64,000 nucleotides of DNA from Celoporthe dispersa (lineage: Eukaryota > Ascomycota > Sordariomycetes > Diaporthales > Cryphonectriaceae): NCBI GenBank assembly GCA_016584495.1, contig WAID01000009.1:1364001-1428000 (forward strand). Reading direction: 5' to 3'. Below are positions 35,430 through 47,353 of the stretch, one piece after another (position 1 is the first letter of the stretch; every line of letters starts with the position of its first letter). The notes under the pieces are model-generated. The model worked only from the letters and a program-made list of their open reading frames with translations. It was not told the origin of the DNA and did not search any database. Both the position numbers and the translations under genes were made by a program.

Positions 35430-37882
35430 GACGAGATGGACCTGATGGCCGACACACCACGCCACCAGCTCAGCAGCCAGGTAGCTGTTCTCCACGCGTC
35501 TCCCGGCGTGAGGTTACGAGGACAAAGGTATCGGGAACGCAGCGGCTGTTGATGGGTTGGGTAGAAAGGAAGACGAGGATGTTGGTCAGGAGAAACAGGA
35601 CAGGAGGAACCACAAGGACAGGTGAACAGGTTCGAGAAAGGTCGAGACTCAAAGACGGAGAGAGACGTAGCAGCATGAGGACGAAGAGGGGGGGCCCGTC
35701 CAAGACACGAGCCACCACCCCACGGGGAGGGCCGCCATATTCAATCCAATTCCAACTGAACTATCTCTCTCTCTCTCTCTCTCTCCTTCTGAATAAAAGG
35801 GAAAGGACAAGACAAGGAAAAAAGGGGCGGAGCCTGGTCAAGGTTGTTCTCGTCTCGGGAGGTTCGCAAGTGAAGCTGGCCTGGGCCTGTGGGTCGCGAC
35901 GGCCAGGGTCCTCGTCGTTGGCACCCATGGCCATTGGAACGGCTTCGGCACCTGGACCATGGGCCTGACCCACGATAGGGTGGGGCCCCCTCGAGGAAAA
36001 GAAAAAAAGGAAAAGGGAACATTTGACATCGGATTGTTATGGGCTTGGCTCTGGCGGATGCCGGCTCGAGCGAAACACCAGGCATGGCAGTGTGGCAACA
36101 TGAGACAAGCTGCTTTTTGTTGCTGCTACACGAGAGAGACACAGGAGGGGAGAGAAAGGGAAAAAAAGAGAAGGGGATGCTGTGATAGGACAGCAGATGT
36201 GTGTCGTACAATTACCGTCTGCACTGCGTCGTCAGCTACGGGCTCATTAGTGCGCGAGATTTGATGGCAGAGGGGCGGAGCGCTGCTCTGTAATTAGAAA
36301 ATACCAAGAATACCAAGATACCTAAACAGCAGACTCCGACTATGGTAATAAGAAAGAAAGAGAGGGAGGAAAAAAAAAAAGAAAGAAAAAAAAAGACGCT
36401 TGAGACGTGTACTATAGTAAGTACCCTATGATGAGGAGGAGAGTTGAATGAGGATCTATAGGGGTCCTAATCTTGGATGTACCGGCAACAAGAAAAAGTC
36501 GAGACGGGGGGCCGCAGCGGGAGCCAGCCCCTGACTACTCTGCCACGAGTAGGGAGCCAAGGAACGTTAGGGCCCAGATCTTAATTACAGGGGTTTCCTA
36601 TTTGAATACGAAGTGGCAGATGCAAATCCGCCATGAATTTCTTTTTGGGTTCTTGTCTCTTCTTAAGCCCTTGGCTTCGTATTGGGCTGTGCTCTACGCT
36701 TCAAGGAGGGTATATATGATCTTTTCGTGATGCCGATGGCCATCGTACATTCCCCCCCCCTTCTTTCTCAGGGAATCTTCTCTGGTGAGCGTCGTATTGT
36801 ATCGTGGATCTACCACTCATCACTGTTGATCATGCGGAGAAGGTTACTACTGTCAACCTTCGCCCATGGCACGTGAGAGCGCGCGAGATCGATCGCCGAA
36901 TCCGCGCGACGACCCGTTCATCAGGCTCCTCTTAGGACAAGAGGTCGCTGTCTTCCGCAGCTGCACCCGCCTGACGTGTGGTTTCGTGCATCTATCTGAC
37001 TAACACCCCGGCATAAGACGGGTAGTAGGTAGTCGTGGTTCATCCCAAGTCCAGGCCGCCGAGCAGCAGTGTTCCCTCGTGTCCGGTGTCTCATGTACTG
37101 CGTTTCCAACCCTGCAGTCCACGTAACCTGGGGCAGATCCGGAAACGATACTGGCACGCCAAAAGCCCTCTTTGTCGAGTGTGAACTCCTGACGAGCACG
37201 GCGTCAAGAAAGAATCATCTCAAGAGACGAGATGCAAGCCCCCCATTGCCGTTTAGCCGCCGGCTTGTCCCCTTGCCCATCAGCTGGAGCATTCCGTGAC
37301 TTGGGAAATAGACGTGGCAGAGGCCCACTTGTGGAGGGGCACTGTGGAACGATCATGACTTTGTGGATGATTGACGGTAGTGACAGTGTACTCGCAACTT
37401 TGGGAGCCGACAAGTATACACCAAGAAGAAAGAAGAAGAAAAATCAGAAATTAGAATGAAGATAATCCCACCCATGGGATATTCTATTCTGCAGTGTTGG
37501 TTTACAAATCACCGTCGTCTCCTCCCACTGCTTTTCTGTCCACTGCTGTTTGACGTAAGGGTGCATGAGATGATAGCTTAAACTCCCGACAACCCCTCAC
37601 TTTTGCAAGCCCTCCTCCAACGCTGGAGAATTCCCGGCGGCTGAAACTCTCTGGTCCAAACCCACCCCATCAATCACCATTGGACCGGCTGCCTCTTGTG
37701 ATTCTCCTCTCGCGATGATGATGACCCGAGGACCTGGATGTTGTCTCTGCCTTTTGAATAAAGTATATTAGAAGAGAGAGAGAGAATAAAAAAGAATGCA
37801 AAGAAGACAGGAATTGCCTCGTGCCCTCCTCTATCTCCTCCACCTCCTCCCTCGACCCAAGTAGTAGACACTGGCATTCTGT
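35430..37882. other. intergenic stretch between divergent GH76 and GH31 genes
   Basis: About 2.45 kb holding the promoters of both genes. A (TC)n microsatellite lies at about 35764-35785, and A/G-rich tracts lie near 36350-36395 and 37430-37445. No coding frame with support. Confidence 0.5.
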
Positions 37883-39927
37883 ATGAACCCGTTCAAGATG
37901 TTCACCCAGACCTCCACCGAGCTCATCTACACCTACGACCACGAGACTCTCATCCTCTGCCCCTGGGGTCCCAATGCCCTCCGCGTGCGGGCCACAAAAT
38001 GCGCCGCCATGCCTGCTGAGGACTGGGCCCTCGACGAGCCACCCCCTGCCACCCCTCCGCCCGAGGTCACCATCGACCTGGCTGGCAACCAGGCTACCAT
38101 CACGAACGGCACGGCCTGCGCGACCATCTCCCGCGGCGGCAAGCTCACAGTCCACAACGCAGCGACGGGCGCCCTGCTCCTGGAAGAGTACCATCGCACC
38201 CGCACCGACGTGCGGGACCCCAAGGCCTCAGCGCTCCAGGTGGAGGCGCGCGAGCTGCGGCCCATCGCGGGGGGCGACTATGCGCTCACGATGCGGCTCG
38301 AGTCTGTGTCGCGCACGGAGAGGCTGTACGGCATGGGCCAGTACCAGCAGCCGTACCTGGACCTGAAGGGGTGCGACCTGGAGATGGCGCAGCGCAACAG
38401 CCAGGCGAGCGTGCCGTTTCTCCTGAGCAGCCTCGGCTATGGTCTGCTGTGGAACAACCCGAGCGTGGGCCGGGCGGTGCTGGGGACCAACATCATGTCG
38501 TTCTCTGCGTCGAGCACGACCAAGCTGGACTACTGGGTGGCCGTGGCGGGGGACGACAGCGACAGCGGCCCCAAGGGCATCGTCGAGGCGTACTGTGCCG
38601 TCACGGGCAGGCCGCCCATGATGCCCGAGTACGGCCTGGGCTTCTGGCAGAGCAAGCTGCGCTACCAGACGCAGGAGGAGCTGCTGGCTGTGGCGCGCAA
38701 GCACAAGCGGCGCAACCTGCCCCTCGACGTGCTCGTCATCGACTTCTTCCACTGGCGCGCGCAGGGCGAGTGGTCCTTCGACGAGAAGTACTGGCCCGAC
38801 CCGCAGGCCATGGTGGACGAGCTGCGGTCGCTGGGCATCGAGCCCATGGTGAGCGTCTGGCCCACCGTCGAGCCCGCCAGCGAGAACTGGGACGAGATGC
38901 TCGAGAAGGGGCTGCTCATCCGCAACGAGCGCGGGTACAGGGCCGTCATGGATTTCCAGGGCAACACGGTGCACTTTGACGCGACGCACCCGGAGGCGAG
39001 GAGGTATGTCTGGGGCAAAGCCGCCAGGAACTATGGGCAGTACGGGATCCGGCTGTTCTGGCTGGACGAGGCGGAGCCAGAGTACAAGACGTACGACTTT
39101 GACAACTGGCGGTACCACCTGGGCCCCTCGCTCGCTGTCGGCAACGTCTACCCACGACACTACTCCCAGGCCTTCTACGAGGGCGCGCTGGCGGAGGACG
39201 GCAGCGGTAGGTTCGGGGGCCGGGACGCCAACACGGTCAACCTGGTGCGCTGCGCGTGGGCGGGCAGCCAAAAGTACGGCGCCCTGGTCTGGAGCGGCGA
39301 CATCGCCAGCAGCTGGGGCAGCCTGCGCAACCAGGTCGCCGCGGGGCTGAACATGGGTATAGCGGGCATCTCGCACTGGACGACGGATATCGGCGGGTTT
39401 CATGGCGGGAACCCCGACGATCCTGGCTTCAGGGAGCTGCTCGTGCGCTGGTTCCAGTGGGGGCCTTCCTGCCCGTCATGAGGCTCCACGGGGACCGATA
39501 TCCTCGCAAGGAGCCGCTAGGCGAGAGTGGTGGTGGCAAGTGCCCCTCGGGCGTGGGCAATGAGGTGTGGTCGTATGGCGAGGAGGTTGGTGCCATCCTG
39601 GAGCGCTACCTGAGGCTGCGCGAGAGCATGCGTGAGTACGTCAGGGGCCTGATGAAGGAGGCGAGCGAGAAGGGGACGCCCGTGATCCGGACGCTATTTT
39701 TGGAATTCCCAAAGGACGAGCGTGCGTGGGAGGTCGAGGACGAGTACATGTTTGGCGAGAGATATCTCGTCGCTCCTGTTCTGTACGCCGGGCTAACCAA
39801 GAGGGTGGTGTATTTCCCCAAGGGTGGAAAGTGGAAGGAGATGGAGGGCGAGAAGACGTTTGAGGGCGGCACGTCTGCAGAGGTCGACGCGCCTCTGGAG
39901 AGGATGCCGGTGTTTGAGCGGGTGTAG
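37883..39927 (+). CDS. GH31 alpha-glycosidase, alpha-xylosidase-like, one frameshift
   Basis: A single-exon gene of about 681 residues once one base is added. GH31 enzymes hydrolyse alpha-linked glucose or xylose with retention. The catalytic nucleophile is the Asp in FWLDEAEPE and the acid/base Asp is in VWSGDIASSWGSLR; both match GH31. WQSKLRYQTQEELL, VIDFFHW and GISHWTTDIGGF support the YicI-like alpha-xylosidase branch, so xyloglucan fragments are a plausible substrate. No signal peptide is seen at the N-terminus, so the enzyme is probably intracellular. The frame breaks at WFQWG near 39461-39465, where the G5 run needs a sixth G; the downstream frame resumes AFLPVMRLHG and runs to the TAG at 39925-39927. 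That position is family-conserved, so an assembly deletion is likely. Coding GC is high. Confidence 0.85.
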
Positions 39928-40476
39928 TCGAGGAGGCACGCTGCTATGGACCACCGAACATCTTGTCTTGTTCAACGGAGCGGTGGGTTCTGGATGCGTG
40001 TCCAGAGCAAACGCATCCGGAGGAGGAACTGGTCGACCTAATGCGAAGACTCAGAGAAGCGACCAGTCGACTGACCGGTGGCGAAGTACCCCCAGGCGCC
40101 CCTTCCTTTTGAACCCAAGTTCAAGAAGCTGAGGTGAAGGAAAGTGTGCTAGCATGACGCCTTCCTAATGAGGAAGTGGTGAGAGCCCTCCTCAGGCCAA
40201 AGGGTCTCACCTCGGAGTAAGTGAAACCTTTGAAAATATTGAGGAGAAGAAGAGAAACAAAAACCCAGCAAAAAAGGAGGAAAGAAAAGAAAGAAAAGAA
40301 AGAAAAAAAAAAGCTGTTCTATCGTTCCTGTTGAATTTGATTTACAGATTTGGGTAATTACAGCCTGGAAATCAAGGAAGTCGAGTGCCTGCCATGCCTA
40401 ACGCGCCTGCCATGTTTACCTACCAGCTAATCATCCCCTTCCCTCCTTCCTTACCAAGCGGTGTACGACTAGTTTC
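39928..40476. other. convergent intergenic stretch
   Basis: About 550 bases between the 3' ends of GH31 and the 417-residue gene; A/G-rich tract near 40240-40312. No gene seen. Confidence 0.5.
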
Positions 40477-41730
40477 TTACATCTGAGACTGCTCCTCCTC
40501 CACTGTCACCTCCTGGCTGGAACCACGATCCAGATCCACCTGATGAAAGTGTATGCTCGGCGGCCTCCCCCGTTTACTCCCACCGTCCTCGCGACTGGAC
40601 AGACCCTCGCGCAAAGCAACCATCCTCTCGTGCCTCTCAAGGTAAGCCTGGTACTCCCCTTCACTTATCCCCAGCGCCTGATAGATCTTCCGCTGACAGT
40701 TCCAAGCCCTCAAGAAGCAGGTCTTGGCCTCTGGCCCCGCAGCCTGACTCGCCCGCCAGGTAGCCACATGCGAAGCCCCCGCCCGGATAGACCACAGCTG
40801 CATCGTCGAGGACAGGTCGTTCACCTCGTACGGCCCCTGCACTCCAAAGAGCCCGTTCCGCGCCACCGCCTCGGGAAATGCCCTGGAGACCCCGTCCAGC
40901 GTCTGGCAGACGTCGTTGTGACCGTCCTGGAGGCGCAGCAGGGCAGCGACGAGCACGTACTCTGCCTCGGAGAGGCGGCAGGACTCGGCGATGGATAGGG
41001 CCGGGGCGACCTCGGGGAGGATGTGTTTGAGGTCTGTCACCCTGGTCATGCTGACTTCATTGCAGAAGAGCATCACTAGCGAGAGGCCGAAGAGGTCGAC
41101 GTGGCTGGAGGCGTGGAAGTTGAGCGCAGCCCTGATGCTGTTGTTGTTATTGTTGTCGTGGTGATGGTGGTTGTCGCCACTAGTGGTGCCAGACAGGTGG
41201 TGGGCTACTGGCAGGTGGGCGACGTGGTCGATGCGGGTGGGATTGTGTCGCAGGGCTGTCTGAATCTCGCTTACGATCCAGGGGCGCATGGTTGTTGCTG
41301 CATAGCTGGCCCCCTCGAGGCCGTATGCGGCGATGACGGGCATGTGTGCGAACAGCGACGAGAGCCCGTGGATCTCTGCTGCTAGCTGCTCTTCCTCCTC
41401 CCCTTGGCCGCCCGTGAGGCTCTGGTTGACGGAGATGATGTCTGCGAACAGGTACCTGATCCCATGTTGTCGTGCATGAGCCAAGACGCCCGCGAGATTC
41501 CGAGACAATGGGACACGCCGCTTGCTTGTGTCGTCCTCTAGGTCCCAACGCCAGGAGATGACGGCCGCATCGATATAAGCCAGGTCAGCTGGGCTCTCTG
41601 GGAGATCGACGAGGGCGACGCCCCTGGGCAGGAAGCTGGGCAGATGATCCCTCCATGTGGCTCTGTTTTCGATGAGCCAGTCTAGGTCCTGCTGGCTGGT
41701 GTCGTCAACGACGAGGCCATATAATTTCAT
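40477..41730 (-). CDS. hypothetical protein with weak HET-like pattern
   Basis: A 417-residue intronless protein, start at 41730 (MKLYGLVVDD). I do not recognise a named family. The stretch AAVISWRWDLED, then GIRYLFADIISVNQSLT, then LSSLFAHMPVIAAYG, has the same order and hydrophobic pattern as the start of HET domains (SYRW or SHCW, then WIDxxCIxQ, then a helix), so a divergent HET-like or TIR-like fold is possible. In the middle there is a His/Asp/Asn run (HHHHDNNNNN) encoded by short trinucleotide repeats. The C-terminal third is helical and ends acidic (EEEQSQM). No signal peptide or membrane segment. Neighbours give no clue. Confidence 0.6.
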   Translation of the reverse strand: MKLYGLVVDDTSQQDLDWLIENRATWRDHLPSFLPRGVALVDLPESPADLAYIDAAVISWRWDLEDDTSKRRVPLSRNLAGVLAHARQHGIRYLFADIISVNQSLTGGQGEEEEQLAAEIHGLSSLFAHMPVIAAYGLEGASYAATTMRPWIVSEIQTALRHNPTRIDHVAHLPVAHHLSGTTSGDNHHHHDNNNNNSIRAALNFHASSHVDLFGLSLVMLFCNEVSMTRVTDLKHILPEVAPALSIAESCRLSEAEYVLVAALLRLQDGHNDVCQTLDGVSRAFPEAVARNGLFGVQGPYEVNDLSSTMQLWSIRAGASHVATWRASQAAGPEAKTCFLRAWNCQRKIYQALGISEGEYQAYLERHERMVALREGLSSREDGGSKRGRPPSIHFHQVDLDRGSSQEVTVEEEQSQM

Positions 41731-42591
41731 AACTTTTCTTTTGGTCTTTCTTTTGTTCGTTCTTCTTTGGTCCTGTGGGCGTGCCAGCTTGAAGGGTGAG
41801 GAGGAATTCGGGTCTGTTGCCTGTTATGAAGGTGTCATGATTCGAGAAGGAGCAAGGGCATAAGTAATGCTATATAGGCAATATTTGAACAAAGTTTCGT
41901 CAGCAAGTTCTTCCTACAATATACATATATATGTATGTAGGTATGTGTGTGTGCGTGCGTGTGTGTACAGCTGGTCCACATGAGGGTCCCTGGCACCACT
42001 TATCCACAATGACACGGATCTGCAGTGATGGGGCGCAGAGGGCCATTTCAATCAGGCCGGGCCAGATCAGATGTGGACAAGTGTACTGTATGTACGTACA
42101 GTATGTAAGTGATTCGTAAGCAGTATGATCCTGAAATTTTTCTTGCGAAGACCGGGACATCTCAGCATGATAATGATCAATGAGTTTTGTAATCGGTTGA
42201 GCTGCTCCTGAACGATGTATGTGAGGTATGGTCCCGTTGTCAACCTGGTCAAGATAAAATTTACGTAATATGGTGCCGATAAAATATGAGAACCAAAAGC
42301 AACAGTGTCCAGAGAAGAAGCCATGAGAAGCAATGAGCTGCCTCAATACCAGACCTTCAGACCCTGTCTCTCTCCCCCCCTCCAACGCCCGCTGTAAATC
42401 CAGTACCCTCTCGTGAATATGTTTATCCAAGGTCCCAATAGAGAGACTAGAGCGCCCAAAACACCAAGATCCCGCCAAGATGATATCCTCTCCCCAGTTT
42501 GAAAAAAAAAAAAAAGAACACATGCATGCCATTGATCATTCTCGGTCCATCTGTCTCCCATTCACCCAGTCACACCCATCAACCCATGTCA
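41731..42591. other. intergenic stretch
   Basis: About 860 bases, probably promoter of the 41730 gene and 3' untranslated region of the receptor-like gene. GT-rich repeats (TATGTAGG/TGTGTGCG) lie at about 41924-41968. A 210-codon minus-strand frame crosses it but lacks coding features. Confidence 0.45.
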
Positions 42592-44665
42592 CTACCTCTC
42601 AGACTCATCCTGGCTAGGCCGCACCTCACTATGGTTCTCCAGCGGCACAAATCCAGGCATACTGGCCAGATCCATAGCAGGCACGCCCACGGGACCCGTG
42701 ACAGGAGGTCCATAGTGCCCGTGCAGCGAGTGGGTGCCCGTCATGGAAGACTCCTCAATGCTCCTCAGCCCATTACCCGCCCTCTCTGCACCGCTGACGC
42801 CGCCGACACCGTTGCTGTTGTTCACCTGCCCGTCGAGGGAGCTCGCATTGCTGGTGCCCCTCCTCCTGGGCCGGGTCGCGTGTGCCAGGGGCGGCCTGCT
42901 GATCGTGGTCGCCGACATGGGCGACACGACATTGTTGATGCTCGGGGCGGTGGCCGACGACTGTCTTCGCCTAGGCCGCCGTGGGGATGTGCGTCCGTTG
43001 CTCTCGTTGTCGGTGTCGGAACCAGGCAGCTCAGGCCGCCACTCGCCGTCCACGCCCAGCTCGAAGGTGTGGTGGCCCGAGGGCGAGCCAGGCCCACGAG
43101 GCGGCGGGCCGTAGTCGTCGCTGGCACCCGCTGACAACTCGCTGGCCTCGCTGGGGTGACGTCCATGGTGTCCGTAGGCGGGCGCGTAGACGAAATTGTG
43201 GTAGCTGTACTGGGCCGATGAGTCCATCGTGCTGGCCATGCTGTGCCGCACTGGAGGACCATGCTGACCTCCTCCTCCTCCTCCTCCTCCACCACCGCCA
43301 GGACGATCATGTTCCCGTGGTGGGAGCTCAAAGTATCCCCTCCCACCACCATCGCCCACGTCCGAGGCCAGGCTGGGCGTGTTTCTCATCCCAGCAGACG
43401 GTCCACTCCAGACGCTGGGCTGGCTCGGCGCGTCAGATCCGCTCCTCGACCTGCCTCCACCAACACCTCTGTAGAGCTGGTGCTGGTGCGCCCTCCTGCC
43501 AGGCAAAGCAGCGCTCGACGAGTTGTTGTTGATCATCAGCGGGTCGTCCTCGAGGTTGTCCACCTCTGTCGGCGTAGGCTCGATGCGCACATGGCTCTCG
43601 GATCTCTTCTCGGCGTCTCGTCTCGGCGGTCTCGTCCCGCCCGAGGTGGTCTCCCTGTGCGACTGCACGACCTTCTCGGTGCGCTTCAGCTGTCGGATGA
43701 TGAGAAACGCAGCCACGAGCACCGCGACGAGAACCACAGCAGCACCAGCGACGATGCCGCCGATTGCGCCCTTGGACAAACCGCTGTGGCCACCTGAGGA
43801 CGAGGAGCCGTCGCCGCTGCTCGAGGCGGCGAGTTTGGGCTCCGTGGAAGGGAAGAACTTGGCCACGGCGCCGTCGCCTGAGCTGGAGGAGACGCTGGAG
43901 GGCGACGAGGTGGGCGTGGTGACCGAGGTCGTGGTCACGGTCACGACGTCGTGTTTCGTGTCAGTGGTGGTGTAGGTGATGGTGGTCGTCGAGGGCGAGG
44001 TGCTGTAGCAGGAGCTGACGGCGCAGCCCATGCCCGTCTCGCAGCAGCCGTAGTTCATGGAGGACGGGCAGAGGAAGTAGCCTGTGGGACAGGTCTGGGC
44101 GTAGGTGGCGCCGACGGGTGTTGTGCATCCATCTGAAGCACATGCGAGACCTGATGAGGGGGAAAAGAAAGAGAAGAGAGAGAGAGCCAAGGTTAGCAAG
44201 GCAGATCAGAGGATAAAATAATTAAATGTGTAAGTAAAATTCTTCTTTCTTCGACTTACCTTGTGGACAACATCCTCCTTGAAGTGAAAAGGGACAAGCA
44301 AAATAACCAGTCTGTCCCTGACACGTCGACACCGCAGCTGTCGTGGCATAACAAGAACTCTGTGCGCAGGCATAATTCTCAGGACAGCAGTCTCCGCCGA
44401 GCGACGAGGCGCAGAGCGAATAACTCGCAGGACACACGCTGCCTGCACGTTTCCCCTTGAGAACAGCGCCGTGACCCGACAGTGACGACGACGACGACAA
44501 GACCCTCACGTCCTCGGTGACTTTGACCTTGTAGACCCGGTGGACGGTGTCGCGCTTCCCGGAGCCCTGGAACATGGCTGTGGCGCCCCGGGGCGGAAGG
44601 ACCACCGAGAGGAGGAGCAGGATCATGCATGGCCCGCAGGGCCAGATACTGCTGCCCGGATGCAT
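42592..44665 (-). CDS. receptor-like membrane protein with three six-cysteine repeats
   Basis: Two exons, 44260-44665 and 42592-44150, exactly 655 codons. A signal peptide lies in the first 30 residues; the start may be the second ATG (MILLLLSVVLPPRG). The outer part has three tandem repeats with the same spacing, C-x6/8-C-x7-CC-x5-C-x4-C (SLGGDCCPENYAC, SLQGGCCPQGLAC, SMNYGCCETGMGC); the intron falls inside the second. A Ser/Thr-rich stalk follows, then one membrane helix (GGIVAGAAVVLVAVLVAAFL) flanked by RQLKR. The inner part of about 400 residues is disordered, with Arg/Ser/Pro-rich stretches and a run of 11 Gly. This layout resembles fungal cell-wall sensors in general form, but the cysteine repeat is not WSC. 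Function unknown; I infer a surface protein with signalling or anchoring role. Confidence 0.8.
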
Positions 44666-44914
44666 GGCTCCTCAGACCGTGGTTGAGTTTTGGGGGTGAG
44701 GTTGGACCATCGGTGAGTAGCACTGGACACCTCTTTCTACCCCAACGCTTTCTTCCTCTACTTCTGCTGGGTGGTGGTGGTGGTGGTGAACCACTCGAGG
44801 TCACCTTTCCGGGATGGCAAGAAGAGTAGAGGAGAGAAAGGGATGCAAAGGGCGGGGAAACAAGAAGAAAAAAAAAGGGTAGGGCGTAAGTAAGCACACA
44901 CCGAGATGCGATTG

Positions 44915-44963
<49 letters not shown>

Positions 44964-47353
44964 AAGCAGACACCCACAATTATGAGCGTGGAAAAGAAGA
45001 AGGGAGGGCAGGGCTCGGAGGGAGAGGAGACGGAAGGCTGTACTGGCTGCAGGCCTTTCCAAATACAGCAGCAATAGGCAGCTAGATTGGTATGCGCCGG
45101 TGGTGGGGAAACTGAAAGAAAAAGAAGAAGAGTACTACGTGCATATGCTGGGCTGGTTGGGGGCGCAGCCGTGTGTGTGTCTGAGTATGGGTGAGAGAAG
45201 GTGTGTGTGGGTGGGTGTGGATGTCTCTGTAGGGCTCTTGCGCCTCGCGACTGCAGATGGACCCCGGATCACGATCGAACCTAGATCAGACACGCAACAC
45301 AGCCTAGAGAGCAGAGCCGGCCCGCAGCGATGAGCTGTTGAACGCAGCTGGATCCCGGGGGACTGGTACGTAACCTAGGAGAAAAAGGACCCTTGGATCA
45401 TGGTTATTGTGGACTGCGCCTATATTATGTTTCTAATTCAGGGTGTCGAGATGGAACCTCTTCTTCTTCTGGGTTGAGGCCGCACCTTGTCAATCTTGGA
45501 CACAGATAGTTGTAGGTTAGTACTGGACCAAGTAACCCGAGAGGGAGAGAGGGAGAGGGAGAAGTCCTAAGAGAGAGAGAGACAAGGGTCGGGAAGGATG
45601 GGGAAAAGCTGAGTAGCTATCGGGGACCAACGAAATGCCATGCTGAGAGACAGCTGAAAAATCCTGTGTGCAGGTGGTCCCAGGCAGGTTCTTGGTCCTG
45701 CTCCTCCTCCTCCTTCCCCGCTCGCGAGTGTGTACTGTACAATAATCGGGCGTGGGCAACAACCTAGGCGGATCCCATCGCAGCCCCCTCCGGCTGGTCC
45801 TTCTCACTTGACGGACACGCATGCAATGTTAGGCATGCATATTGTACTGCATACTCTGCAGCTCTTGCCCTCTCTTCTGCTTCCCGTAATGCCCGCCGAT
45901 GGTGGCCCAAAGACAAGTGTGGATACTCCGACCGAGCGAGTGTTACCCCCCCGGACGCAGCGCAGAAAACGGGACCGTATGCACTGGTTTGGGACGGAAA
46001 TCTGACAGGGACAGCAGCCCACCCAGCCATGATAGGCCCGCCCCCATGCTGCTGCGGGCGTGTGTGGTGACATCTTGCAGCTGGGGCCCCAAAAACAAAC
46101 TAACGAGCTGCAGAGGCGGACGTGGCGCAATCCATAGGAGGGAACGTGATCGGTTGGTCATCTTTCCGATCCATCCGTCCCCAGCGGGCATGGGCGTGGG
46201 CATGGCATGTGAAATCCTGTTGGAAAATCCAATGGGTCTTGCATGGGGTGGACTCTCTTTGCTGCGCTGTTGACAGATACATTATTAAGTTGGTACAGTT
46301 CGTGGACAGCCTGATCGATCCTGATGTTCCTCACAGACGGATAGACAGACAGACAGCCTGAGAAACAAGAATGGAAGGGTGCTGACTGAGGAGAGGCAAC
46401 TGACTGGAGAGAGAGACACCTGTCGCAGGGCGCGGGATCCAAAAAAAAAGTAGGCTTGGTCGGTTGCACTACAGATTCTAGTTGCTGACTTGCCTGTGGT
46501 AAACCCGGATATACTGCTAGTGTGGCCGAAAGGAACGCCGTGCCAGCAGTTTTGACCTTGGGACCAAATTCTCTCGCACCATTTTCTTTTCTTTTCTCCT
46601 GTCGTTATTTATTTATTTATTTATTTTTACTCTCAGATGATCCATCTGAGTCGCCGATCAAAGCAAGACATTCAGTATAATCTCAAGTGGCAAGTGTTGC
46701 CAAAGTATGGAGGATGCAGTTACTACAGGCCTCACAGTGACCTGCCAGGCCCCGCTGATGACAGCTGTGGAAGGCCCTGTTATGGTGTGCATGGGACACG
46801 ACTCAGGCTGTGGGGATGTTGTGCTAAGAGTGTGCTTCCAGCAGGGTCCCTACAGCATTCTGAGTTGTTCGTCTACAATTCTGCCCGCAAGGGTCCTCAT
46901 CGACAACAACCCACAGTGATATTTGGAATAACATGAGAAGGACCAATTCAGAGAAACTACTTCTTCAAGCACAGAAGAGGAACATAGACGCGATTCTTTC
47001 ACAGGTGGCACAAATCACACCAGCTTGCACACCGCTGATCGGGGCTTTGTTTGCAGATTTGCTGGTAATACTTTGAATTTGGAATTGTTCTGATCGCCAC
47101 AGCCACTACCTAGTTAAGTAGGCGATGCAGAACTGAAAGCATGATCGGCATGTTGTTCTATGGCCATCACCAGAGTCGATCTCTACTAAGATTTTGTAAA
47201 CATATCTTTTCTCAAGACCATACACAACTTACAGGAGATGGGAATGTCAACCCTTGATTATTATATGTCAGATTACGTGTATGCTGTGCTTAGAACATGC
47301 AAAGTTGATATATGTACCGATGGATGAAAATTACCACTAATTATCAAGCCCCC
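44666..47353. other. gene-poor stretch
   Basis: About 2.7 kb between two minus-strand genes. The part next to 44665 is the leader or promoter of the receptor-like gene and holds a CTG microsatellite. GA-rich tracts at 45540-45585 and an (ATTT)n tract at about 46606-46625. No supported gene. Confidence 0.5.
44918..44962. repeat. (CTG)15 microsatellite upstream of the receptor-like gene
   Basis: Fifteen perfect CTG units on the plus strand (CAG in the direction of the gene), ending about 250 bases before its start codon, so probably in the leader or promoter. The plus-strand bases are exact. Confidence 0.95.

Noticed and set aside
38228..39403. 391-codon minus-strand frame
   Set aside because: Antisense shadow of the GH31 gene, caused by its high third-position GC.
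41900..42532. 210-codon minus-strand frame
   Set aside because: Composition typical of untranslated DNA and it runs across GT-rich repeats; no domain.
46707..46919. 71-codon plus-strand frame with five Cys
   Set aside because: No signal peptide and no exon partner; could be chance.
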